18,071 nt of DNA from DATEPR01 sp036503065 (lineage in GTDB: Bacteria > Actinomycetota > Actinomycetes > Mycobacteriales > Pseudonocardiaceae). The notes below the pieces were generated by a model. The model saw only the letters and a program-made list of their open reading frames with translations, searched no databases and was not told where the DNA came from. Numbering within the stretch: the first letter of the stretch is position 1; each line of letters starts with the position of its first letter. The stretch is taken from positions 1 through 18,071 of the forward strand of contig DASXXM010000107.1 in assembly GCA_036503065.1 (NCBI GenBank), given 5' to 3'. Of the stretch, positions 7,169 through 14,736 are shown piece by piece. The translations under genes were made by a program, and so were the position numbers.

Positions 7169-7850
7169 ACACCGACACGCGGCCACCGAAATAACCGAGC
7201 AGGGCGCCGAAGACGGTCCACTCGGGGATCGTGAACAGCGAGGCCCGCACCAGGTCGACGTTGATGAAGGTGCGCATGGACGACTGGCCGCTGGAGGCGA
7301 AGTCGAGCACTTTCTGGGGCTGCTGGCTGATCGTGCCGAAGAACAGGTTGTCGATGACGAAGAAGGCCAGCATGATCACCGTGGCGATCACGAAACCCGC
7401 CGCGGCGCCGCCTTTGAACCCGGCATGTCGGGTGGTCGATCGCCGTGTGCCGCGCGCCCCGATCGCCATCAGGTAAGCGAAGCCACCCAGGTACACGACG
7501 ACAACGCTGATCAGGTTCCACGGGCCGCCGGCGTTGTCGTCGAGGGCCGCCGGGAACACCACGTTGGCCAGGACGTTGACCACCGCCACGAATGCGCCGA
7601 AGGGCAGTCCCGCGTAGGCGGCCCGACGCACCACCGGAAACGTTGGCACGGCCAGGATCGCGGGTCTTGCCAGCAGGTGGGCGTCCAGCGCGCCGATGAC
7701 GATGTCCAGCGCCAGCGACAGCGTGTTGCGCCGGCCACCGGTGAGCAGCGCGCTGATCATGTCGGTGAACTCCTCGCGGTAACGCTGCTGCCACCACGTG
7801 GGGAACAGCCCGGTCAGCGCGATCAGCAGGCGGGCTCGACGACGTCTCAT
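7155..7850 (-). CDS. Multi-pass membrane protein paired with PadR regulator
   Basis: The 231-residue protein has a basic, amphipathic N-terminus with the motif FPTWWQQRYREEFTDMISALL. This resembles the short N-terminal module (WRxRYxEEF) seen in many actinomycete membrane proteins encoded next to PadR regulators. About four membrane segments follow, near residues 78-101, 110-131, 147-170 and 205-223. There is no ATPase motif or catalytic signature, and the function is unknown. The start ATG overlaps the stop of the PadR gene by four bases (ATGA), so the two are translationally coupled and should be co-regulated. The family pairing suggests a stress- or compound-responsive membrane component; that is inference. 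Confidence 0.72.
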   Translation of the reverse strand: MRRRRARLLIALTGLFPTWWQQRYREEFTDMISALLTGGRRNTLSLALDIVIGALDAHLLARPAILAVPTFPVVRRAAYAGLPFGAFVAVVNVLANVVFPAALDDNAGGPWNLISVVVVYLGGFAYLMAIGARGTRRSTTRHAGFKGGAAAGFVIATVIMLAFFVIDNLFFGTISQQPQKVLDFASSGQSSMRTFINVDLVRASLFTIPEWTVFGALLGYFGGRVSVFRRS

Positions 7851-8176
7851 GCGCCGGCCAAGCGCCGCAGTCCGACGGTGGTGACGGTGCGAGCGTGCCG
7901 TAGGTAGGCGGTGAGTGCGGCGGCCCCGGTCGCGGTGAGCCGGTAGGGCCTGCGGCGTTGGTCGACGGCCAGTGCCTCGATCAGGCCGTGGCGTTCCAGT
8001 CGGGTCAACGCGCCGTACAGGGTGCCGGGGCCCAGGGCTACGTCGGCGAACGTCTCGATGTCCTGTATCAGGGCGTAGCCGTGTTTGTCGCCGTCGGCCA
8101 GGCTGCTCAGGATGAGCACGGCCGGGTTGGCGAACCGGCCGAGGTCCGGCAGGCCGTCATTGCTATTACGTGGCAC
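7847..8176 (-). CDS. PadR family transcriptional regulator
   Basis: A 109-residue single-domain regulator with a winged helix at about residues 17-85. Diagnostic sequence is DGDKHGYALIQDIE followed by ALGPGTLYGALTRLERHGLIE, then the wing DQRRRPYRLTATG. PadR proteins usually repress their own operon and respond directly to a small molecule. The first gene of a two-gene unit, it overlaps the downstream membrane-protein gene by four bases. I chose GTG 8176 because it gives the usual family N-terminal length and sits five bases after a CACAAT hexamer. An upstream TTG at 8212 is part of a TTGACA -35-like hexamer and is unlikely to be a start. Confidence 0.85.
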   Translation of the reverse strand: MPRNSNDGLPDLGRFANPAVLILSSLADGDKHGYALIQDIETFADVALGPGTLYGALTRLERHGLIEALAVDQRRRPYRLTATGAAALTAYLRHARTVTTVGLRRLAGA

Positions 8177-8212
8177 GATACATTGTGGCGCGTAGTAGCC
8201 CGTGCGTGTCAA
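8177..8212 (-). promoter_or_regulatory. Candidate leaderless promoter of the PadR operon
   Basis: On the minus strand, TTGACA (8212-8207) and CACAAT (8187-8182) are separated by 19 bases, slightly long for a primary-sigma promoter. The -10 ends five bases before GTG 8176, so transcription would begin at or near the start codon. A short palindrome CGTGGCACG (8169-8177) covers the start codon and could be part of an autorepressor site. No Shine-Dalgarno sequence is seen. Confidence 0.42.
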
Positions 8213-8263
8213 GGAACACTTTCAACACACCGAGATGACTATGGTCTGCACGTTGGGGGTTGA

Positions 8264-9244
8264 GTGGAACGGCGAACAACGAGACGGCTCGTGACCGTGG
8301 CGGTCGCCGCGGTGCTGGTCGGCGGCCTGGCCACCGCGGCCGTCCTGGTCGCCAACCACCGGAGCACGACAACGGCCGGGAGCCAGCCGCCGGCCGTGCG
8401 GACTTCGGTGGCGCCCACGACCACCGCGCCCGTCCCGCCGTCGCCGGTGCTCGCCGTCAAGATCGACAATGTCGCGGGAGCGCGGCCGCAGACCGGGGTC
8501 GGGGCGGCGAACGTCGTGTACGTCGAACTGGTCGAGGGTGGCCTGACCCGGCTGATGGCGGTGTACTCCGGCAACCTGCCGCCCGCGATCGGCCCGGTCC
8601 GCAGCGCGCGCCGCACCGATCTGGACCTGCTGGCCCAGTACGGCCGGCCGACACTGGCCTATTCCGGTGCCGCACAACAGATCCTGACGCTCCTGCACGG
8701 CGCGCCACTGGTCAACGCCTCGCCGACGGAGGCGGACAGCGCCTACTACCGCGGCAACACCCACGCCGCGCCGCACAACCTGTACGTCCAGCCGGCCAAG
8801 CTGCCCCCCGCCGCGGCACCGCCGCCGGCGACCCTGCGGTTCGGTCCGGCCCCACCGGGCGGCATACCCACCGCGACCCAACGGGTCAGTTATCCGGCGG
8901 CGGTCTACGACTTCACGTGGTCGGCCACGACCGGACGGTGGCTCGTGTCGATGGACGGCACGCCGGACGTGACCACCGACTCCGGTCAACTGAGCGCGGC
9001 GACGGTCGTGATCCAACACGTCATGGTGCACGCCGACCCGGCCGACGTGGACGTCGCCGGCAACCCCGGCCAGGTCTCCGAGACGGTGGGCACCGGATCG
9101 GCCACGGTGCTGCGCGACGGGCAGTCGTTCGCGGCGACCTGGTCCCGCCCGACCGCGCCGGACTCGACCCGCTATACCACGACGAGCGGCACCCCGCTGC
9201 CGCTGTCGGCCGGCCCGGTGTGGATTCTGCTGGTTCCCGCGTAG
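8264..9244 (+). CDS. DUF3048 (YerB-like) exported protein
   Basis: The 326-residue protein has a basic N-terminus and a hydrophobic stretch at about 8-30 acting as an uncleaved anchor or signal peptide. A Thr/Pro/Ala-rich linker (34-60) and two DUF3048 modules follow. Recognisable motifs are LAVKIDN, VVYVELVEGGLTRLMAVY, GPVRSARRTD and HNLYV in the N-terminal module, then VIQHVMV and the C-terminal GTGSATVLRDGQSFAATW...GPVWILLVP. YerB-type proteins are extracytoplasmic and often lipoproteins; no lipobox cysteine is visible here. The biochemical role of the family is not settled. The GTG start has a GGGGG run four bases upstream, a tight spacing. It is divergent from the PadR operon and followed by a small secreted gene. 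Confidence 0.85.
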   Translation: MERRTTRRLVTVAVAAVLVGGLATAAVLVANHRSTTTAGSQPPAVRTSVAPTTTAPVPPSPVLAVKIDNVAGARPQTGVGAANVVYVELVEGGLTRLMAVYSGNLPPAIGPVRSARRTDLDLLAQYGRPTLAYSGAAQQILTLLHGAPLVNASPTEADSAYYRGNTHAAPHNLYVQPAKLPPAAAPPPATLRFGPAPPGGIPTATQRVSYPAAVYDFTWSATTGRWLVSMDGTPDVTTDSGQLSAATVVIQHVMVHADPADVDVAGNPGQVSETVGTGSATVLRDGQSFAATWSRPTAPDSTRYTTTSGTPLPLSAGPVWILLVPA

Positions 9245-9358
9245 CACTTGGGGTCGCTCGCTCCGGGGATTGCAGCGAAATCCGCAAGCAATGGACGATA
9301 CCGTTGGCGAGGCGCCATTCTGGACCTCCCTGCACAGCCTACAAAAACGGGAGTTCGC

Positions 9359-9640
9359 ATGCGCATGCGGCGGATCACGCTAGTCGCGGCCGTTCTGCTG
9401 GGCGTCGCCGCCTCGGTCGGTGGATTGACCACGTCGGCGTCCGCGACCATCCAGCCGGCGAAGTTCGCGGCCAGAGACGACGGCTTCGGTGCCACCCTGC
9501 TGCTCGCCGAGCAGAATGCCAGGCAGACGATCCAGGGCGACTACGGCCCGTGCACCAACCTCATCATCTACGCCGACGGCCAGTTCAGCGACGGCACGTG
9601 GTGGGCCGACATCAGCGGTGAATGCACGGCCTTCCACTGA
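9359..9640 (+). CDS. Small secreted two-cysteine protein
   Basis: I do not recognise a family. The 93-residue precursor has a textbook Sec signal peptide (MRMRRITLVAAVLLGVAASV, cleavage after SASA at about residue 29). That leaves a 64-residue mature protein with Cys65 and Cys89, which probably form a disulfide. The end of the protein (YADGQFSDGTWWADISGEC) is aromatic and compact. GGGAG lies five bases before ATG 9359; a second ATG at 9365 is also possible. The frame stays open upstream to 9248, but that part lacks a ribosome site and would hide the signal peptide. It lies 114 bp after the DUF3048 gene, so co-transcription is possible but not shown. Confidence 0.72.
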   Translation: MRMRRITLVAAVLLGVAASVGGLTTSASATIQPAKFAARDDGFGATLLLAEQNARQTIQGDYGPCTNLIIYADGQFSDGTWWADISGECTAFH

Positions 9641-9646
9641 CCGACC

Positions 9647-9680
9647 CAACCCGGTGATCGCGCAGGCGGTCACCGGGTTG
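9647..9680. terminator. Strong hairpin terminator between convergent genes
   Basis: An 11-bp perfect stem (CAACCCGGTGA with TCACCGGGTTG) continues inward with a T-G wobble and three more GC pairs, leaving a GCAG tetraloop. It starts seven bases after the small secreted gene and lies in the convergent gap before the esterase stop. It probably terminates both directions. No U-run follows. Confidence 0.75.
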
Positions 9681-9744
9681 ATCGAATGTCACCGAGCAGC
9701 CTTTCCGGAAGCGGAAATCGACAGCCGCGTACGTCGGCCGGCGA

Positions 9745-10944
9745 TTATCGGATGAACTGAATTTCCGGGAACCGCGGCGACGGGCCATCCAGCAGGTGGC
9801 CGTCGCGGTGTCGCAACGTGCGGTCGAAGAACGCCAGGACGTACGCGCGTTCCGCGGCCACCGCGCGTGCCGGGTCGACCGTGCCGATCGCTTGCGCCTG
9901 CTGGTCGGCCGGCAGCCCGATCAGCGGCGCCACCTGCGGATACAGCGCTTCGTTGTCGCTGTAGGACGTGTGCTGGCTGTTGACCAGTTTCAGGTCCAGC
10001 CTGAACCCGCGCTGCACGGCCCAGAACCCGGCCCAGGACGGATCGTTGTCGCGGCCATGGTCCTGCGAGCTCATCAGGACGAACGGCCGGTCCAGCCCGC
10101 CGGTCACGACCGGCCCGTACAACGTGCCGTCCATGTCGATGCCGGCCGCGATCCGCCGGTCGGCGAACATCGCCCCCGCGGCCGTCGCGCCGCCGATCGA
10201 CCAGCCGAACATGCCGGTGTGCGACAGGTCCAGCGCGCCCGCGATACCGCTGGGCAACGACCGGTGCTCCGCGTCCGGGTTGCCGCCGCGGTCGAGCACG
10301 GCCAGTTCGTCCAGCACGAACCGCGTGTCCGCCACCCGGACCTGCTCCGCCGCAAGGGCAACTGCGGGCGTTCCGACTGCCGGCAACGTACTCACCTCGA
10401 CGCGGCCGCCCGGGAACACGACCTCGCTGGCGTCATGCGTGTGGTCGATCGCGACCACGATGTAGCCGTGGCTGACCAGGTCCTCGACCAACGTGGTACC
10501 GACAGCGCGGTCGGCCCCCAGGCCGGGCGAGTACAACACCACCGGCCGGCCACCGTCGGTCCGGTCCACCGGCGCACCGACGTGCCCGTCGGTCACCGGG
10601 AGGGTGAACACGCCGGCGGGCAGGCCGAGGGACTGCTCGAAATGCGGTACCGCGGCGGGATCGAGCCACGGCGCCGCTGGGTACCGCGCGGTGTCGTGGG
10701 CCGGATACCACACCTGCACCATCAGTTCGCGGATCGGATGGGTGGGCACGGACGGGTCGGTACGGGTCGGGTCGACGAGATGCAGTTCCGCGGTGCCGAT
10801 CCGGTCCCGGCCGGTGGGTGGCGGCAGGGTCAACTGCGGCAAGGGGTCCGCGGCGGCCGGACCGGCGAGCACACCAACGCCGAGTGCCACGGCGGTACAC
10901 AATGCAAGCGCCGGCAATCGACGACGAGTTCTGGAGTTCACCAT
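9745..10944 (-). CDS. Secreted alpha/beta-hydrolase, PAF-acetylhydrolase-like
   Basis: The 399-residue protein resembles bacterial relatives of plasma PAF acetylhydrolase (isoform II type), which cleave short-chain acyl esters from phospholipids or other esters. A signal peptide (RRRLPALALCTAVALGVGVL, cleavage after AAA near 32) precedes the enzyme. The oxyanion-hole loop is VVLYSPGLG. The nucleophile elbow is GWSIGG with Ser249. The acid is probably Asp272 in DMDGTLYG and the base His325 in SQHTSYSD, both spaced as in the family. The true substrate is unknown. ATG 10944 is chosen with GGGG two bases away; the following GTG codon would give a better-spaced start three bases later. An upstream GTG at 10977 is unlikely because it adds an acidic stretch before the signal peptide. 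Confidence 0.82.
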   Translation of the reverse strand: MVNSRTRRRLPALALCTAVALGVGVLAGPAAADPLPQLTLPPPTGRDRIGTAELHLVDPTRTDPSVPTHPIRELMVQVWYPAHDTARYPAAPWLDPAAVPHFEQSLGLPAGVFTLPVTDGHVGAPVDRTDGGRPVVLYSPGLGADRAVGTTLVEDLVSHGYIVVAIDHTHDASEVVFPGGRVEVSTLPAVGTPAVALAAEQVRVADTRFVLDELAVLDRGGNPDAEHRSLPSGIAGALDLSHTGMFGWSIGGATAAGAMFADRRIAAGIDMDGTLYGPVVTGGLDRPFVLMSSQDHGRDNDPSWAGFWAVQRGFRLDLKLVNSQHTSYSDNEALYPQVAPLIGLPADQQAQAIGTVDPARAVAAERAYVLAFFDRTLRHRDGHLLDGPSPRFPEIQFIR

Positions 10945-10962
10945 GTCCCCATCGTTGGACCT

Positions 10963-10990
10963 GGTGTCCCGCAACACAACCGGGACAACC
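10963..10990. promoter_or_regulatory. Inverted repeat upstream of the esterase gene
   Basis: GGTGTCCCG and CGGGACAACC form arms that pair over nine bases with one bulged base, around a 9-base spacer (CAACACAAC). The site lies 19 bp upstream of the esterase ATG. Spacing of about 18 bp between arm centres fits a dimeric repressor binding successive major grooves; a 5'-leader hairpin is the alternative. Confidence 0.4.
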
Positions 10991-10995
10991 CCTAA

Positions 10996-11014
10996 GGGAT
11001 CTCGGCGAGAACCC
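10996..11014 (-). terminator. Weak hairpin after the PstS-like gene
   Basis: On the minus strand, GGGTTCTCGCCGAGATCCC can fold into a short stem (three GC pairs, one mismatch, four pairs, 3-base loop) about 20 bases after the PstS-like stop. It is much weaker than the two terminators elsewhere in the window, so some read-through into the esterase gene is likely. Confidence 0.3.
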
Positions 11015-11034
11015 GCACCGGAGAATTCAATCAG

Positions 11035-12795
11035 TTACTTGCTCAGCAGTGTCACCGTGAGCGTCGCGCTGTAATTACCGGCCGGTGTGCCCAACGGGAT
11101 TCGCAGGTCCAGGCCGGCGCCCAGCACCGTGGTGCCGGCGCCGTGACCGGCCAGGGCGGCCGCCAACGCGGCCGTGGTGCCCAGACCGGGGTTGTTCGGC
11201 GCGACAGTGCCACCGCTGGTCACGTCGTTCGCTGCGTCGGGAGTGGTGATCGCGGGTGTCCAACCCAGCGCGTTGCCGCTGAAGGTGTTGGCACCGCTGG
11301 TGAAGTCGCCGACCGAACCGGTCGCGTCCCAGCCGGGCTCGCCGGGCAGGCGGCTGTCGCTCACCGTCACCGGGCTCAGCGACCCGGTCGAGTCCAACGC
11401 CGTGCCGATGTCCGTCGGCGTCGACATCGTGACCGGTGTGCCGCTCACGGTCAGCGTCAGGCTGCCGCTGGACACCGCGCCGAGACCGACCTGGATCGTC
11501 TCCTGGCCGGTGCCCGGCGGGGTCGCGTCGCCGTTGCACTGGGTCGTGCCCTGCTTGTCGCACGCCGGCGGGAACGGATCGGTGTTCGCGAGGGTGTTGG
11601 TGCCGTCGGTGGAGAAGGTGGGGTTGTCGCAGGTGGACAGGTTGATGTTGGGAATGTTCGCGCCAGGAATCCTGCGCAGTTGGTCGAAGCCGGCCTGCAC
11701 CAGGTTGATCGGCAGCGCCGAGTACCCCAGCGCGTCGACCTGGTTCTGCCCCTGGCACAACAGGTACTTGCCGAAGTCGGCGAGGGTGAAGCCCTTCGCG
11801 GTGGTGAACCTGGCGTCGGTCGCGGTCGGCACGATCAGGTACGAGTAGCCCGACAGCGGATAGGTACGCGGGTCAGGATTGGTATAGACCTGTGACAGGT
11901 CCTCGGTGAGGTTGCTGTTGGTCTGGGCCTTGAGCAGCGACACCGCCACGTGCCCGGCGGTGGGCGCGGTGTAGTAGCCGGCCGCGTTGAGCATCTTGGC
12001 CACCGGGAACCCGGTTTGCAGCGCATAGGAATACTCGACGAAGCCGATCGAACCCGCCGCCTGCGACTGGCTGACGAATCCGGCCACGCCAAGGTCACCG
12101 GCCTGAGCCACCATCGCGGAGCCGGGCAGCACCGGGTACGCGGCGGTCTGGGTGCACGGACTGCGGCCCACCGCCTGGCAGTACGCCGTCCAGGCAGGAC
12201 CCTGGGTGGCCACCATCCATTGGGTGAACTGCGAGGTGGCCCCCGCCCCGTCCGAGCGGACCACCGGCACGATCCTGATCGCCGGCAGGGACAGCCCCGG
12301 ATTGTCCGCCGTGATGGCCGGGTCGTTCCACCTCGTGATGGTGCCGGTGAAGATGCCCGCGATCGCCGGCCCGGACAGGCGCAGGTTCGTCACCCGCCGC
12401 GTGCCGATCGTGAGGTTGTACATGAAACTGAGGCCACCAGCGGTGTCCGGCAGGTAGGCGAAGCCACGCATGGGCGGCGGATCGACGTTGGTGCCGTCCG
12501 CCAGGCCGTACGGGATGTCGGACGCGGCCCAGTCGACCGTGCCGTCCCGGAATTCGTTGCGACCGGTCGTGGAACCCACCGCAGTGTAGTTGACGGGGAT
12601 GCCGAACTGGGCAACGTTCACACGCCACGCGTTGATCGCATTGGACGACCACGTAGACCCCGCCCCGTTGATCGGCACGTAGTTGGCCGCCGCCGCGACC
12701 GGCGAGCCGACCACCACGGCCAGCAGTGCCGTGCCCACCACGGCCCAACGACGGATCGTTCGGACACGAGGAATGAGGAAACGGACATCGAGCAC
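11035..12795 (-). CDS. PstS-like phosphate-binding protein with C-terminal WxL-like domain
   Basis: The 586-residue exported protein begins with a signal peptide ending at AAAA near residue 37. A PstS-type periplasmic binding fold follows at about 40-390. Phosphate-site motifs are visible: NGAGSTW, GSTTGRNEF with GTVDWAASD, and RSDGAGATSQFT. A Cys-containing, Pro/Thr-rich linker at about 389-430 (three cysteines) leads to a C-terminal region (about 431-586). That region has SLTLTVSG, EPGWDATGSVGDFT, ALGWTPAI and a final GLDLRIPLGTPAGNYSATLTV, which resembles the WxL-type cell-wall-binding beta domain. No pstC, pstA or pstB lies nearby. I chose GTG 12795 because GGGGGG sits seven bases upstream; ATG 12819 would add eight residues with a poor ribosome site. 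Confidence 0.83.
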   Translation of the reverse strand: MLDVRFLIPRVRTIRRWAVVGTALLAVVVGSPVAAAANYVPINGAGSTWSSNAINAWRVNVAQFGIPVNYTAVGSTTGRNEFRDGTVDWAASDIPYGLADGTNVDPPPMRGFAYLPDTAGGLSFMYNLTIGTRRVTNLRLSGPAIAGIFTGTITRWNDPAITADNPGLSLPAIRIVPVVRSDGAGATSQFTQWMVATQGPAWTAYCQAVGRSPCTQTAAYPVLPGSAMVAQAGDLGVAGFVSQSQAAGSIGFVEYSYALQTGFPVAKMLNAAGYYTAPTAGHVAVSLLKAQTNSNLTEDLSQVYTNPDPRTYPLSGYSYLIVPTATDARFTTAKGFTLADFGKYLLCQGQNQVDALGYSALPINLVQAGFDQLRRIPGANIPNINLSTCDNPTFSTDGTNTLANTDPFPPACDKQGTTQCNGDATPPGTGQETIQVGLGAVSSGSLTLTVSGTPVTMSTPTDIGTALDSTGSLSPVTVSDSRLPGEPGWDATGSVGDFTSGANTFSGNALGWTPAITTPDAANDVTSGGTVAPNNPGLGTTAALAAALAGHGAGTTVLGAGLDLRIPLGTPAGNYSATLTVTLLSK

Positions 12796-12860
12796 GCGGC
12801 AGCCCCCCACGATCGCCATGCCCCGACTTGCCTGCGCACTACATCATGCGCGAGCGACCG

Positions 12861-12893
12861 GCCCGACGAAATCGAACCGAATTCTGCGTGAAC
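12861..12893 (-). promoter_or_regulatory. Candidate PHO box (three 11-bp direct-repeat units)
   Basis: Read on the minus strand, three abutting 11-base units are GTTCACGCAGA, ATTCGGTTCGA and TTTCGTCGGGC. Each has TTC at positions 2-4. This is the architecture of PhoP sites in Streptomyces, whose units begin with a GTTCA-like core. Only the first unit has the full core; the others are degenerate. The array ends 66 bp before the chosen start of the PstS-like gene, a suitable distance for activation. Confidence 0.45.
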
Positions 12894-12971
12894 GCACATC
12901 GCGGCTTCGGCAGCGCCGGTGGCCCGGTCCCCGTATTGTGACGCCATGCTCAGTGGCCACGGGGGCGGGCG

Positions 12972-13910
12972 ATGATCGAAGCGAGACGTCTCACCAAGCG
13001 TTACGGCGACAAACTGGCCGTCGACGACCTGTCCTTCACGGTCGAACGCGGCAAGGTGACCGGATTCCTCGGCCCGAACGGTGCCGGCAAATCGACCACC
13101 ATGCGCCTGATCCTGGGCCTGGACCGGCCCAATTCGGGCGATGCGACCATCGACGGCAAGCACTACCGCGACCTGGCCGCGCCGCTGCGCGTCGTCGGCG
13201 CCCTGCTGGAGGCCCGCGCCATGCATCCGGGCCGCACCGCATACAACCACCTGCTCTTCCTGGCCCAGACCCAGGGACTGGACCACAAGCGGGTCGACGA
13301 GGTCATCGACCTGGTCGGGCTGCACGAGGTCGCCCGCAAGCGCTCCGGCGGTTTCTCGCTGGGCATGGGGCAGCGACTCGGCATCGCGGCGGCGCTGCTG
13401 GGCAACCCGTCGGTGCTGGTCCTGGACGAACCCGTCAACGGACTCGACCCCGAAGGTGTGGTCTGGATCCGGACCCTGATGAAGCACCTGGCCGCCAACG
13501 GCAAAACCGTCTTCGTGTCCAGCCACCTGATGAACGAGATGGCGGTCACCGCGGAGCACCTGATCGTGATCGGGCGCGGGAAACTCGTGGCCGACTGCTC
13601 GACGGAGGAGTTCATCGAACGCAGCACCGACCAGACCGTGGTGGTGCACAGCCCGGACGCGGCGAAACTGGCCGAGGTCATCGCAGCCGAGGGCGGCACG
13701 GCCACCCCCGACGGCGACGACGGCATGATGACCGTCGCCGGCATGGCGGCCCGCCGGGTCGGTGAACTCGCCGCGCGCGACGGCCTGGTCCTGTACGAAC
13801 TCACCACGAAACGCGGCTCGCTCGAGCAGGCGTTCATGGAACTGACCAGGGACAGCGTCGAATACGGCAACACGTCCCTCCCGGAAGCGCAGCCGCAGGT
13901 AGGTGCCTGA
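12972..13910 (+). CDS. ABC transporter ATP-binding protein (ABC-2 / BcrA-DrrA type)
   Basis: The 312-residue cytoplasmic ATPase drives the adjacent ABC-2 permease. Walker A is GPNGAGKST (34-42), the signature is FSLGMGQR (about 128-135), Walker B is VLVLDEPVNGLDP (148-160) and the H-loop is SSHLMNE (183-189). The signature departs from LSGGQ in the way usual for BcrA-like exporters. The Q-loop position reads GALLEAR, also usual in this group. The C-terminal third (from about 225) is the extra region found in drug and antibiotic exporters. GGGGGCGGG just before the ATG is the ribosome site. The stop overlaps the permease start as TGATG. It is divergent from the PstS-like gene, so the 176-bp gap should hold both promoters. 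Confidence 0.92.
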   Translation: MIEARRLTKRYGDKLAVDDLSFTVERGKVTGFLGPNGAGKSTTMRLILGLDRPNSGDATIDGKHYRDLAAPLRVVGALLEARAMHPGRTAYNHLLFLAQTQGLDHKRVDEVIDLVGLHEVARKRSGGFSLGMGQRLGIAAALLGNPSVLVLDEPVNGLDPEGVVWIRTLMKHLAANGKTVFVSSHLMNEMAVTAEHLIVIGRGKLVADCSTEEFIERSTDQTVVVHSPDAAKLAEVIAAEGGTATPDGDDGMMTVAGMAARRVGELAARDGLVLYELTTKRGSLEQAFMELTRDSVEYGNTSLPEAQPQVGA

Positions 13911-14731
13911 TGACCACGACCACCACTCCCCCGGCAGCAATACCGCGGCCCGGCTTCGGCCACACCATGGTCGCCGAGTGGACCAAGATCCGGTCGGTTC
14001 GGTCCACGGTGTGGTCGCTGATCCTGCTCGTCGTGCTCGATCTGGGATTCACCGTGTTGTTCACGTTGCTGACCGTTGGCCAGTGGGACCGGACGGGTGC
14101 GACCGAGCGGGCGGCGGTGGTCGCCGATCCGACCAGCGTGATTCTGGGCAGCGGCCTGCAGTTGAGCCAGTTGACGGTGTGCGTGCTCGGGGTCATCGTC
14201 ATCGGGTCGGAGTATTCGAGCGGCATGATTCGGGCCAGCCTGCTCGCGGTGCCGCGGCGGATTCCGGTGCTCGCGGCCAAGGCACTGGTGTTCGGGCTGC
14301 TGATCTTCGTGCTCGGTACGGCCGTTTCGCTCGCGTCGTTCTTTCTCGGCGCGCCAATTCTGCACAGCAGGGCGCCGGTGTCGCTGAGTGATCCCGGGGT
14401 GCTGCGGGCGGTCATCGGTGGCGGGCTGTATCTGACGATGCTGGGCTTGTTCGCGCTGGCTGTCGGGGCGATCGTGCGGCATGTCGCGGCCGGTATCACG
14501 GTGGTGATCGGGCTGGTGTTGGTGCTCGCTCCGTTGGCCCAGCTGTTGCCGGGGACGATCGGTAAGCACGTGCACGCCTACCTGCCGTCCGAGGCGGGTC
14601 GGCTGATCGGCCAGACCGTGCAACGGTCGGGTGACCTGCTGTCGCCGTGGCAGGGGTACGCGGTGTTCGGCGCGTGGACGGCGGCCCTGTTGATCGTCGC
14701 CGGCATTCTGCTGGCCCGCCGGGACGCCTGA
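13910..14731 (+). CDS. ABC-2 type transporter permease subunit
   Basis: The 273-residue integral membrane protein has about six membrane helices. The N-terminus is cytoplasmic and carries MVAEWTKIRSVRSTVWSL, the usual entry of actinomycete ABC-2 permeases. The segment GSEYSSGMIRASLLAVPRR, a conserved amphipathic loop of this family, follows the second or third helix. The last helix ends in ARRDA, again typical. With the preceding ATPase it should form a homodimeric exporter of a drug, lipid or wall precursor; the cargo is unknown. Translation is coupled through a one-base overlap with the ATPase gene. It ends five bases before the stop of the convergent alpha-galactosidase, with no terminator between them. 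Confidence 0.88.
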   Translation: MTTTTTPPAAIPRPGFGHTMVAEWTKIRSVRSTVWSLILLVVLDLGFTVLFTLLTVGQWDRTGATERAAVVADPTSVILGSGLQLSQLTVCVLGVIVIGSEYSSGMIRASLLAVPRRIPVLAAKALVFGLLIFVLGTAVSLASFFLGAPILHSRAPVSLSDPGVLRAVIGGGLYLTMLGLFALAVGAIVRHVAAGITVVIGLVLVLAPLAQLLPGTIGKHVHAYLPSEAGRLIGQTVQRSGDLLSPWQGYAVFGAWTAALLIVAGILLARRDA

Positions 14732-14736
14732 ACGAG

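Noticed and set aside
8260..9621. 453-residue plus-strand frame across the DUF3048 and small secreted genes
   Set aside because: Arg-rich out-of-frame translation; both real genes have recognisable domains or a signal peptide in other frames.
12934..12939. TATTGT as a -10 for the ABC-2 exporter operon
   Set aside because: Location is reasonable, but no -35 is visible at the proper spacing.
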